From Pseudomonas sp. BCA17 (GTDB taxonomy: Bacteria > Pseudomonadota > Gammaproteobacteria > Pseudomonadales > Pseudomonadaceae): DNA of 49,431 nt. The position numbers and the translations under genes were made by a program. How positions within the stretch are numbered: position 1 is the stretch's first letter; every line of letters starts with the position of its first letter. The notes beneath the pieces are model-generated. The model had not been told where the DNA came from, searched no databases, and saw nothing but the letters and a program-made list of their open reading frames with translations. Of this stretch, positions 18,505 to 25,995 are shown piece by piece. The stretch spans positions 1 through 49,431 of the forward strand of contig NZ_SGWI01000013.1 of the NCBI RefSeq assembly GCF_004519405.1, written 5' to 3'.

Positions 18505-19305
18505 TTAGTTGTTGCCGCCGCTGGTTCGGGTGTAGTTGTAGCCAACCCCGATAGACTTGGTGAACGGGATCAGTTGGTTCAAGTAGGTATCCACCCCTTG
18601 GATGCGTTCGCCGACGTTGGATTTTGGTACGAACACCACATCCCCGCGCTGCAACCGCACTTGTTTGCGACCATTAGGCCCGGTCTTGAGGTATTGGCTG
18701 AAGTCCAGGAAGTAGGCGTGGTAGGCGCCCTGGGCATCTTCGCGCAGTAGCGCGACCATGCTCGCATTGCCGGATGGGTTCACCCCGCCGGCGCCGACAA
18801 TCGCCTGCTCCAGCGTGTTGGCTGTGCCGATCTGCACCGCCGTCGGGTTGTTCACTGCGCCGCCGACGATCACCGAGTTGGACGGTGCCTGGTTGATGTT
18901 CACCGTCACCCTTGGCTCGCGATACACCGGCGCCAGCTTGTTGCTCAGTTCCGTGGCCAGCTCCGATGGCTGACGCCCGGCGACCTGGATCGGCCCCAGG
19001 AACGGGTAGTTGATCTTGCCGTCGGCCTGCACCGTGTACAGCGTCAGCTCATAGATGGTGCTGACGTTGAACGCTGACAGCGTCGGCATTTCTCCGGCAT
19101 CCCGCACGATGCGCAACTGGTCGCCGACGCGGATGCGTTCCACGGCAGGTGGCAGTTGGGCCAATTGGTCAAGGGCGCGCTTGCCTTCCTCAACCGTCTT
19201 GTCGTCCGGTGGGACAATGCGTGCGGGCGTATTGCAGGCGGCCAGGGCCATCATGGCCAGGACGAGCAAGGTTCGTTTCATCAAGGGGGACTTCCTGTGG
19301 GTCAT
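18505..19305 (-). CDS. pslD: PslD, Wza-like polysaccharide export lipoprotein
   Basis: Secreted export protein of the Wza/outer-membrane auxiliary type, 266 residues. A lipoprotein signal ends in LAAC with Cys24. The Poly_export domain follows (RIRVGDQLRIV...INYPFLGPIQVAGRQPSELA) and then SLBB-like domains (VIVGGAVNNPTAVQI, RLQRGDVVFVPKS). The ATG at 19305 is chosen because GGAGG lies 7 bases upstream. A start at 19281 would also keep the signal peptide. The stop lies 14 bases before pslE. The long in-frame extension into pslC is not used. By order it is pslD, the exit pore for Psl. Confidence 0.92.
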   Translation of the reverse strand: MTHRKSPLMKRTLLVLAMMALAACNTPARIVPPDDKTVEEGKRALDQLAQLPPAVERIRVGDQLRIVRDAGEMPTLSAFNVSTIYELTLYTVQADGKINYPFLGPIQVAGRQPSELATELSNKLAPVYREPRVTVNINQAPSNSVIVGGAVNNPTAVQIGTANTLEQAIVGAGGVNPSGNASMVALLREDAQGAYHAYFLDFSQYLKTGPNGRKQVRLQRGDVVFVPKSNVGERIQGVDTYLNQLIPFTKSIGVGYNYTRTSGGNN

Positions 19306-19309
19306 GTGC

Positions 19310-20221
19310 TCACCTCCAATAACCGGGGAACATGCTGATGCGCCGCTTGAGGGCGATGGGTAGCCTGCGTTCCTGATGGCCCAGTCGATAGCCGAGCAAC
19401 TTGAACGCACTGCGCACCAGTACTTCGGGTACGCGATGCAATGCACCGGCTGCGCGCAATGCTGCGAGCTCAGCCAGTACATAGCGTTTACCTTCTCCGC
19501 CGGCATCGCCGAATGCCTGGCGGATCCACGGCTCGCGACCGTAGAACACGCCAATGTCGAAGTAGCGGTGGAACTCATCCATGAGGCGGTAATCGTGGGA
19601 GTGATACACCTGCGCAGTCGCGGCGTAGCGCACCTTGTAGCCGTCGAGCAGCATCCGCGCGGCCACATAGGCGTCTTCGCTGCCGATCACATCGGCGGGG
19701 AAACCGCCGACGGCCTGCAAGGCGCTGCGTCGGTACACAGAAAACGAATCGGAGCTGAAGCAGGTCTTGATCCCCAGTTCCGGTGCATCGGCCAGGCTTT
19801 TGCTGCGGCTCTGGTCCGGGTAATTGAAATGCCGCGATTGCGCGCCCAACACCCCGGCGTCGGGATGCGGCAGTTGCCGGCCGTAGGCAACGCCGTTAAG
19901 CGGGTCTTCCTGCAGTTCGTGCAACAGGTTGGCGAAGGTCTCGGGCGTCGCCGGGATCGCGTCCTGGGTCATCACGATCAACGCGTCACCGTCCACTTGC
20001 TCGCTGGCCCAGCGCCGTGTGCCGCCATGGTTGAAATCTCGCGCGTCGATGACCTCGACCCGCGCGCCGAATTCGCGAAACCGGGCCACGGTGTCGTCGC
20101 TGGAGGCGCTGTCGACCACCAGCATCTCGTCCGGTTGCACGGTCTGCATTTTCAGCGCCGGCAGCAGTCGTGCCAGGTGGCTGGATGCGTTGCGGGTCGG
20201 GATGATCAACGAGGTGCGCAT
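19310..20221 (-). CDS. pslC: PslC, GT2 glycosyltransferase
   Basis: GT-A fold, family 2 glycosyltransferase of 303 residues. The N-terminus MRTSLIIPTRNASSHLARLL has the GT2 opening strand. VDSASSDDT is the nucleotide-binding DD-type motif, and MTQDAIPA the metal-binding DxD-like segment. The central SDSFSVYRRSALQAVGGFP is the acceptor-side signature of rhamnosyltransferase-like members. It starts one base after the pslB stop codon and ends 4 bases before pslD. By order it is pslC. The transferred sugar is not known from sequence. Confidence 0.92.
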   Translation of the reverse strand: MRTSLIIPTRNASSHLARLLPALKMQTVQPDEMLVVDSASSDDTVARFREFGARVEVIDARDFNHGGTRRWASEQVDGDALIVMTQDAIPATPETFANLLHELQEDPLNGVAYGRQLPHPDAGVLGAQSRHFNYPDQSRSKSLADAPELGIKTCFSSDSFSVYRRSALQAVGGFPADVIGSEDAYVAARMLLDGYKVRYAATAQVYHSHDYRLMDEFHRYFDIGVFYGREPWIRQAFGDAGGEGKRYVLAELAALRAAGALHRVPEVLVRSAFKLLGYRLGHQERRLPIALKRRISMFPGYWR

Positions 20222-20222
20222 G

Positions 20223-21683
20223 TCACTTCTTCACTTCCGCTGGGGCGCGCCCGTAGATGTCGTCGAAGCGCACGATGTCGTCTTCGCCCAGGTACTCGCC
20301 GCTCTGCACTTCGATCATCACCAGGTCGATGATGCCGGGGTTGGTCAGGCGGTGCTTGTGCCCGGCCGGGATGTAGGTGGACTCATTGGCGTTGATCAGG
20401 AATTCGCGGTCGCCATTGGTGATCTGTGCCGCGCCGCTGACCACCACCCAGTGTTCGCTGCGGTGGTGATGCATCTGCAACGACAACGACGCTTGCGGCT
20501 TGACCACGATGCGCTTGATCTTGAACCGGCTGCTTTCCTCCAGCACGGTGTAAGTGCCCCATGGCCGCGTGACCGTGCGGTGCAGGCTGAACGCGGGATG
20601 GTTCTGGCGCTTGAGTTCGGCAACGATGTAGCGCACATCCTGGCTGCGGTTGGCATCGGCGATCAGCAGGGCATCGGGGGTATCGACGATGATCAGGTTT
20701 TTCACGCCCACGGCGCCGAGCACGCGTTTGGGCGAGTCGATGTAGCAGTTGTGCACGTCATGCAGGATCGCTTCGCCGTTGACCTGGTTGCCATGGGCGT
20801 CGCTGGGGGTGAGCTGGCGCAGGGCTTCCCAGGAACCGATGTCGCTCCAGCCGATGTCGCAGGGCACGACGGCCACTTGGTTGGACTTTTCCATCAAGGC
20901 CACATCAATGGAAATATCCGGCGCGCTGCCGAACGCCTCCGAGTCCAGTTCACGCTGGCGCGAGGTTTTGTTTTGCAGGTGCTGGCTGTGCTCCAGCGCC
21001 GCCCTCGCGGATGCCAGTACGTCTGGCGCATGGGTCGCCAGTTCATCCACCAGGGTGCTGGCCTTGAAGCAGAACATGCCAGCGTTCCACAGGTGCTTAC
21101 CACCGTCGAGATAGCCTTGGGCGGTGGCCAGGTCGGGTTTTTCGACAAAGCGTTTGACCCGGTTGCCGGTGCTCAATGCTTCGCCTTTTTCGATGTAGCC
21201 GAAGCCGGTTTCCGGGTGATCGGGCTGAATGCCGAAGGTCACCAGGTAGCCGGCTTCAGCCAGGTCGCGGGCCTGTGTCACGGCTTGGGCGAACGCGACT
21301 TCATTCAAGATCAAATGATCGGCGGGCATCACCAGCAATTGGGCGTCGCCGCCAAAGTGTTCCTGCACATGCAGCGCGGCGACGGCGATGGCTGCCGCCG
21401 TATTGCGGCCGAACGGCTCCAGCAGCAGGTCCAGGGGCAGGTGGGCCTTGTTGACTCCGCGGTAGTCATCCAGGGTACGGAACAGCAAGTCGCGGTTGGT
21501 CACCGTGAGCACGCTTTCCACGCCGGGCAGTTTGGCGGCGCGCTGGAAGGTCTTTTGCAAAAGGCTCTGGCCGTCACGCATGCGCATGAAGGGCTTGGGC
21601 ATATTCTGCCGAGACACCGGCCAGAGCCGTGTGCCTGAACCACCGGAAATAATGCAGGGAATTAATCCGTTGAGGGTGTTCAT
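20223..21683 (-). CDS. pslB: PslB, bifunctional mannose-6-phosphate isomerase / GDP-mannose pyrophosphorylase
   Basis: Cytoplasmic type II PMI-GMP of 486 residues that makes GDP-mannose, the precursor for Psl mannose. The N-terminal pyrophosphorylase domain has the signature GGSGTRLWPVSRQNMPKPF, PADHLI and FVEKPD. The C-terminal cupin domain carries the isomerase zinc-site sequence LQMHHHRSEHWVVVSG. The true start is ATG 21683, overlapping the pslA stop as TGATG. A TTG one codon upstream is in frame. The enzyme overlaps in function with AlgA/WbpW elsewhere in pseudomonads. Confidence 0.95.
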   Translation of the reverse strand: MNTLNGLIPCIISGGSGTRLWPVSRQNMPKPFMRMRDGQSLLQKTFQRAAKLPGVESVLTVTNRDLLFRTLDDYRGVNKAHLPLDLLLEPFGRNTAAAIAVAALHVQEHFGGDAQLLVMPADHLILNEVAFAQAVTQARDLAEAGYLVTFGIQPDHPETGFGYIEKGEALSTGNRVKRFVEKPDLATAQGYLDGGKHLWNAGMFCFKASTLVDELATHAPDVLASARAALEHSQHLQNKTSRQRELDSEAFGSAPDISIDVALMEKSNQVAVVPCDIGWSDIGSWEALRQLTPSDAHGNQVNGEAILHDVHNCYIDSPKRVLGAVGVKNLIIVDTPDALLIADANRSQDVRYIVAELKRQNHPAFSLHRTVTRPWGTYTVLEESSRFKIKRIVVKPQASLSLQMHHHRSEHWVVVSGAAQITNGDREFLINANESTYIPAGHKHRLTNPGIIDLVMIEVQSGEYLGEDDIVRFDDIYGRAPAEVKK

Positions 21684-23122
21684 CAATACACTTCCTTGGT
21701 GGAAAGGACGGCCGGGATCGTCATGCAGACGATGTACAGGTCAAACCACACCGACCATTTGGAGATGTACTCCAGGTCGTATTCGACACGCTTCTGGATT
21801 TTGACCAGGGTATCGGTCTCACCCCGGTAGCCATTGATCTGCGCCCAGCCGGTGATGCCCGGCTTGACCCGATGCCGCGAACTGTATTCGCTCACCGCCA
21901 CTTCAAACGGAATGCCCGCCGCTTTAGTCGCCGTGGCATGCGGGCGCGGACCGACCATGGACATATTGCCCAGCAGTACATTGAACAACTGCGGCAGTTC
22001 GTCGATGCTGGTTTTGCGGATGATGCGGCCGACCCGGGTGATACGCGGGTCTTCGCGGGTGGTCTGCTGCTCCGCCGTGAAGTCGCTCTGGTCGGTGAAC
22101 ATCGAGCGGAACTTGAACACGCGGATCTCATTGTCGTTGTAGCCATAGCGGTTCTGACGGAACAGCACCGGGCCCTTGGAATCGAGCTTGATCGCAATGG
22201 CTGTTACCAGCATCACCGGCGACAACGCCACCAGTGCCAGGCTGGCCAGCAGCAAATCTTCACAGCGTTTGATAAACGGCGACCACCCGCGCAACGGCAA
22301 TTGCGAGGTGTTGAACATCAGGATGCCGCCTACGTCGGTGATGCGGCTGTGGCCGTAGCGCAGGGCGGCCATGTCCGGTACCAGCATCACGTTCACCGAC
22401 ATCTGCCGCAGGCGATTGACCAGCCCGTGAATACGTTGCTCGGCGGCCCAGGGCAGGCAGATCATCACTTGGTTGACCTGCTCGGCGCGGATCAGTTTTT
22501 CGAGGTCGCGGGTGTTGCCAAGCAACGGCAGTCTGCTGAGTTCCTTGGGAATGCGCTCGGTGCGGTCGTCGATAAAACCGATCAGGCCGGAGCGGATATC
22601 GCCGTTGCGTTGCAGGTGGTCGGCAACATGCACGGCGGTGTCCGTGAAGCCCAGGATCACCGTGCGTTGCAGGTATTTGCCCTTGCGCATCAGGTTGCGA
22701 TACAGACGCAGCACCCCCAGGCGCTCCACACAGAACAAGCCCAGGCTGGCGATGTACCAGACCACCAGGTTGCGTGGGGTCAATTGTGGGAAGAACTGCA
22801 GGATCTGGTACATGAACAGCAAGATGCAGAACGCTGCGGACCACGCCACGATATTGCTGCGCAGGCGCAGGCGATTACTGAAAAGCTCCTCGGAATAGAT
22901 CCCCAGGGCTTGAAACAAAATAATGGTCAGGATCGCGAAAAACAGCAGCAGGCCGAGGAAGTGGGAACGCATTTCATGGGCCAGCGGGTCGATGAAAAGC
23001 ACCAGGACCAGAGGCGGCAAGATCGCAGTGAAGCCGTGGACCAATTTGACGAAAACTACAAAAAACTCAACAAAGCCCGCACGGGTCAGAAACAGGCTAT
23101 CGACCGACGACTTCTCGCGCAT
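21683..23122 (-). CDS. pslA: PslA, polyprenyl-phosphate sugar-phosphate transferase initiating Psl synthesis
   Basis: A WbaP/WcaJ-type inner-membrane phosphosugar transferase, 479 residues, which loads the first sugar-1-phosphate on undecaprenyl phosphate. Four membrane segments lie in the N-terminal third, then a CoA-binding-like domain (RTVILGFTDTAVHVADHLQR) and a C-terminal catalytic domain. That domain begins at KRCEDLLLASLALVALSPVM, followed by KGPVLFRQNRYG, FKFRSM and the RKTSIDELPQLFNVLLG active-site motif. The start is taken at ATG 23122, with GAGGG 8 bases upstream. ATG 23137 and an upstream frame to 23233 are alternatives. First gene of the operon. Confidence 0.93.
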   Translation of the reverse strand: MREKSSVDSLFLTRAGFVEFFVVFVKLVHGFTAILPPLVLVLFIDPLAHEMRSHFLGLLLFFAILTIILFQALGIYSEELFSNRLRLRSNIVAWSAAFCILLFMYQILQFFPQLTPRNLVVWYIASLGLFCVERLGVLRLYRNLMRKGKYLQRTVILGFTDTAVHVADHLQRNGDIRSGLIGFIDDRTERIPKELSRLPLLGNTRDLEKLIRAEQVNQVMICLPWAAEQRIHGLVNRLRQMSVNVMLVPDMAALRYGHSRITDVGGILMFNTSQLPLRGWSPFIKRCEDLLLASLALVALSPVMLVTAIAIKLDSKGPVLFRQNRYGYNDNEIRVFKFRSMFTDQSDFTAEQQTTREDPRITRVGRIIRKTSIDELPQLFNVLLGNMSMVGPRPHATATKAAGIPFEVAVSEYSSRHRVKPGITGWAQINGYRGETDTLVKIQKRVEYDLEYISKWSVWFDLYIVCMTIPAVLSTKEVY

Positions 23123-23127
23123 AAAAA

Positions 23128-23135
23128 CATCCCTC
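23128..23135 (-). promoter_or_regulatory. RsmA/CsrA-like binding site over the pslA ribosome site
   Basis: In the mRNA sense the sequence is GAGGGAUG, matching the CsrA/RsmA core ANGGA(Y)G, and the GAGGG is also the pslA Shine-Dalgarno sequence. RsmA is known to repress psl translation in P. aeruginosa through the leader. A second GGA (UUGGAUGG, plus-strand 23248-23255) lies upstream in the same leader but fits the ANGGA rule less well. The placement is seen. The regulation is inferred. Confidence 0.45.
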
Positions 23136-23309
23136 ATCGCACTCCAAGCTCGTTCGAGGGTTTGATCCGACAGGCAGTGGCTGCTTATCAGGGCAAGTCG
23201 AACGACGGCTACTTCTGGGTAAAACGCAACCATTCATTCACGTGGAACCATCCAAATGAAGGAGATCGGTGGGGGCAGTTGATGCAGGATGTTTTATTTT
23301 TTTGAATTA

Positions 23310-23323
23310 GTCAATAACTTGAC
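23310..23323 (-). promoter_or_regulatory. FleQ-type operator upstream of psl
   Basis: GTCAATAACTTGAC (plus strand) is a 14-base palindrome with arms GTCAA/TTGAC. It matches the FleQ box consensus reported for P. aeruginosa exopolysaccharide promoters (GTCaNTAAAtTGAC). FleQ is a c-di-GMP-responsive regulator that represses psl and pel when c-di-GMP is low. The box lies 188 bases before the pslA start and just downstream of the predicted -10, where binding could block transcription. Confidence 0.7.
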
Positions 23324-23329
23324 TTTTTC

Positions 23330-23336
23330 AGTGTAG
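23330..23336 (-). promoter_or_regulatory. RpoS-like -10 element of psl
   Basis: In the operon sense the sequence reads CTACACT, one base from the RpoS-preferred -10 CTATACT. Transcription would start near 23323, giving a leader of about 200 bases. psl expression is RpoS-dependent in P. aeruginosa. No good -35 is visible, consistent with but not proof of RpoS use. Confidence 0.4.
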
Positions 23337-23443
23337 ATACAAATTTCAACTTGTAAATAATTATTATGCGTCATTTTTTTGGCTTTCCTTGTCCTGGCAC
23401 AGCGTGGACGGGTTTGATTTTGAGTGTAGAAACAAATGTGGGA

Positions 23444-23466
23444 GTTTTCCTGTTCGAGTGGAAAAC
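23444..23466. promoter_or_regulatory. perfect inverted repeat in the psl / lysE intergenic region
   Basis: GTTTTCC and GGAAAAC are perfect 7-base arms with a 9-base loop. The element lies in the 493-base region between pslA and the divergent exporter gene, 108 bases before the predicted psl -10 and 150 bases before the lysE-type start. CTTTTC follows on the plus strand, so it could be a terminator-like hairpin or an operator. The rest of the region (23337-23443 and 23467-23609) shows no gene I can support. Confidence 0.4.
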
Positions 23467-23615
23467 CTTTTCAAGCAGAGGTAGGAAAAGGGGCAAGAGG
23501 TAGCAGGGCGCGTTGAACCCGCTGCCGGCATTGCTGAAATGTATCCAGCACAATTTTTTGTGGGCACAAGACCCGCCGATTAATCTGAGGGCTTTCCTGG
23601 CTGGATGGCGTGAAC

Positions 23616-24245
23616 ATGATCGACGTGGCAACCCTGGCGGTTTTTTCAGGCGCTGTTTTGCTGTTGCTGTTGTCACCGGGGCCGAACATGGCGTTTGTTA
23701 TCAGTCATGGTGTGAGTCATGGCTGGCGCGGTGGCGTGGCTTCCAGCCTGGGGATCTGCGTAGCGGATGTGCTGTTGACGGTATTGACCGCCACCGGCCT
23801 GACCGCGTTGGTAGCGAGCTGGCCGCCGTCGTTTGATTTGATTCGCTACGCCGGGGTGATCTATTTGTTGTGGCTGGCGTACAAGACGTTGCAAAAAAAT
23901 GCCGGTCTGGACGTGGCCCAGGTTTGTCGTGTGCGTTTGGGGCAAGTGTTCCTGCAGGCCATGCTCAACAGTTTGCTCAATCCCAAGGCGCTGCTGTTTT
24001 TCATGGTGTTCCTGCCCCAGTTCGTCAGGCCCGAGGCAGGATCCATCGCGATCCAATTGTTGGTGTTGGGAGGCGTCCTGACCCTGATCGCGGGCGTGTT
24101 TCATGTATTGCTGGGGATTTTTGGCGGTGCGCTCAGCCGATTTTTTGCCGGGACCAGCCAGAGCGCCAGGCTCCAGAAGTGGGGCCTGGCGACGGTACTG
24201 ATGCTCTTGGCTGCGCGGTTGGCGGTGATGTCACGCCCAGCCTGA
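23616..24245 (+). CDS. LysE/RhtB family amino-acid exporter
   Basis: A 209-residue inner-membrane exporter of the LysE/RhtB type with six hydrophobic segments. The N-terminus has VFSGAVLLLLLSPGPNMAFV, the family's SPGPxxxxV motif. SHGVSHGWRGGVASSLGICV follows as the conserved loop between helices 1 and 2, and NSLLNPKALLFFMVFLPQFV is the typical NPK motif helix. The substrate (homoserine lactone, threonine or lysine-like) cannot be assigned. The start at ATG 23616 is preferred to GTG 23610, though the ribosome site is weak for both. It is transcribed away from psl and convergent with inhA (9 bases between stops). Confidence 0.88.
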   Translation: MIDVATLAVFSGAVLLLLLSPGPNMAFVISHGVSHGWRGGVASSLGICVADVLLTVLTATGLTALVASWPPSFDLIRYAGVIYLLWLAYKTLQKNAGLDVAQVCRVRLGQVFLQAMLNSLLNPKALLFFMVFLPQFVRPEAGSIAIQLLVLGGVLTLIAGVFHVLLGIFGGALSRFFAGTSQSARLQKWGLATVLMLLAARLAVMSRPA

Positions 24246-24254
24246 GCAGTTGCA

Positions 24255-24935
24255 TCAGCTCAAACGCGCGGCTGCCCGGGCCACAATTTCACCACGCACC
24301 CGACGCGACTCCACCGTGCGTTTCTGCGCTTCTTCCAGCACATGCTGGGGCGCGGTGTCGGGGCTGCCGGAGTCGAACGGCGGCGCCGGTGCGTATTCAA
24401 TCTGCAACTGCACTAACTGTGCGGCGGCTTCGCTGTACAACTCAGCGGCCAGGGTCAGGGCAAAGTCGATCCCGGCAGTGATGCCACCTCCGGTCAGCAA
24501 ATTGCCGTCACGCACCACGCGTGCCTGCACCGGGATCGCGCCGAGCGGGGCGAGTAAATCGTGATAAGCCCAGTGGGTGGTGGCCTTGCGTCCGCGCAGC
24601 AGACCCGCCGCGCCGAGCACCAGCGAGCCGGTGCACACCGACGTCACGTAGCGCGCCGTTTGCGCCTGCTCCTTGAGAAAGTCCAGGGTCTGCGGGTCTT
24701 CCATCAACGCGCCCACGCCTGCACCGCCGGGCACGCAAATCACATCCAGGCGCGGGCAATCGGCATAGGTCATGGTCGGCGTGAACACCAGGCCGGTGCT
24801 GGAAGTGACCGGCGCCAGGTCTTTCCATACCAGGTGCAGCTTCACATCCGGCAGTGAGCCCAGCACGTCATAGGGACCGGTCAGGTCCAGTTGCTGGATG
24901 CCGGGGAACAACAGAAAGCCGATCTGCAAAGTCAT
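24255..24935 (-). CDS. inhA: isonitrile hydratase-like DJ-1/PfpI protein
   Basis: A 226-residue DJ-1/PfpI fold protein that closely resembles Pseudomonas isonitrile hydratase, which hydrates isocyanides to N-substituted formamides. The N-terminal MTLQIGFLLFPGIQQLDLTG with the early Asp, the WKDLAPVTSSTGL segment and the catalytic Cys of TSVCTGSLVLGAAGLL are seen. ATG 24935 is used because a frame running back to 24971 adds only 12 residues, which lie in the divergent promoter region. It is divergent from a GlxA-like regulator with a palindrome between, suggesting that regulator controls it (inference). A different DJ-1 hydratase or glyoxalase activity cannot be excluded. Confidence 0.85.
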   Translation of the reverse strand: MTLQIGFLLFPGIQQLDLTGPYDVLGSLPDVKLHLVWKDLAPVTSSTGLVFTPTMTYADCPRLDVICVPGGAGVGALMEDPQTLDFLKEQAQTARYVTSVCTGSLVLGAAGLLRGRKATTHWAYHDLLAPLGAIPVQARVVRDGNLLTGGGITAGIDFALTLAAELYSEAAAQLVQLQIEYAPAPPFDSGSPDTAPQHVLEEAQKRTVESRRVRGEIVARAAARLS

Positions 24936-24988
24936 GGATGAAGCTCCAGAAGAAGGGGTGGACGGCTTCACTCTAGAGGCCTAGGCTC

Positions 24989-25002
24989 TGGCGTATACGC
25001 CA
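24989..25002. promoter_or_regulatory. 14-base perfect palindrome between inhA and the GlxA-like regulator
   Basis: TGGCGTATACGCCA is a perfect palindrome in the 91-base divergent region, 54 bases from the inhA start and 25 bases from the regulator start. Its place suggests an operator for the neighbouring AraC-type regulator, overlapping both promoters. The TATAC core may also serve as a -10. No family consensus was checked. Confidence 0.55.
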
Positions 25003-25026
25003 TTAAAGCCACAGATCACGCCAATC

Positions 25027-25995
25027 ATGCCTCGAATCATCCACGTGCTCGCTTTCGATAATGCACAAGTGCTCGACGTCACCGGGCCGTTGCAGGTGTT
25101 TGCCTCTACCAACGACCTTGCCCGTCAGCGCGGCTTGCCGCTGCCCTACGCGGTATCGGTGATTGCTGCCCAGGCAGAGCCGGTGAAGACCTCCGCCGGC
25201 CTGGCATTGCTGGCCGAACCGCTGCCGCCCGCCGACAGGCCCGGCGACACCTTGGTGATTGCCGGTGGCTGGGGCGTTTATGGCGCTGCTGAAGACCCGG
25301 TTCTGGTCGATTGGGTACGCGAAAAAGCCCGGCACACCCGGCGCATGGCCTCGGTATGTACCGGCGCCTTTCTGCTGGCCGCCAGTGGCGTGCTCGATGG
25401 CTGCCGCGTGGCCACGCATTGGACCCGCTGCGAAGAACTGGCGCGCAAGTTTCCTGCGCTGACCGTGGAGGCCAATCCGATTTTCATCCAGCAGGGCTCC
25501 GTATGGACCTCCGCCGGTGTGACGGCCGGTATCGACTTGTGCCTGGCTCTGGTGGAGGAGGACCTGGGCCGCGCCGTTGCCCTGGAGGTTGCGCGGCACC
25601 TCGTGGTTTTCCTCAAGCGCCCAGGCGGGCAATCGCAGTTCAGCGTGGCGCTGTCGTTGCAAAAGGGCGATAGCCGTTTTGCCGAGTTGCACGCCTGGAT
25701 CGCAGAAAACCTGAGCCTGGACCTCAACCTTTCAACCCTGGCCGCCAAGGCGTGTATGAGCGAACGCAGTTTTGTCCGCCATTACCGTGCTGAAACCGGG
25801 CAAACCCCGGCGCGGGCGGTCGAATTGATCCGGGTGGAGGCCGCTCGCCGGCAACTGGCCGACAGTACGACGCCTATCAAACGCATTGCCGTGCAATGCG
25901 GGTTCGGCTGTGAAGAAACCCTGCGCCGCAGTTTTCTACGGGCGCTGTCCGTGACGCCGCAGGCTTACCGCGAGCGTTTTTCGCCGGTGTCATAA
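25027..25995 (+). CDS. GlxA-type transcriptional regulator (DJ-1 domain + AraC HTH)
   Basis: A 322-residue regulator combining an N-terminal DJ-1/PfpI sensor domain (about 1-170, Cys in MASVCTGAFLLAASG) with a C-terminal AraC double helix-turn-helix (about 215-315: LSTLAAKACMSERSFVRHYR and IKRIAVQCGFGCEETLRRSF). This is the GlxA/ArgR-Cdh-CalR group, which often senses amines or nitrogen compounds. It is divergent from inhA, whose product shares the same sensor fold, so ligand sensing of an isonitrile-type compound is possible but unproven. Its 3' end overlaps the end of the convergent hydrolase gene by 31 bases. Start ATG 25027 follows CACAGATCACGCC, a weak ribosome site. Confidence 0.9.
   Translation: MPRIIHVLAFDNAQVLDVTGPLQVFASTNDLARQRGLPLPYAVSVIAAQAEPVKTSAGLALLAEPLPPADRPGDTLVIAGGWGVYGAAEDPVLVDWVREKARHTRRMASVCTGAFLLAASGVLDGCRVATHWTRCEELARKFPALTVEANPIFIQQGSVWTSAGVTAGIDLCLALVEEDLGRAVALEVARHLVVFLKRPGGQSQFSVALSLQKGDSRFAELHAWIAENLSLDLNLSTLAAKACMSERSFVRHYRAETGQTPARAVELIRVEAARRQLADSTTPIKRIAVQCGFGCEETLRRSFLRALSVTPQAYRERFSPVS

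Noticed and set aside
19306..19668. N-terminal extension of pslD
   Set aside because: It lies wholly inside pslC in another frame, and the lipoprotein signal starts at 19305 with a strong ribosome site.
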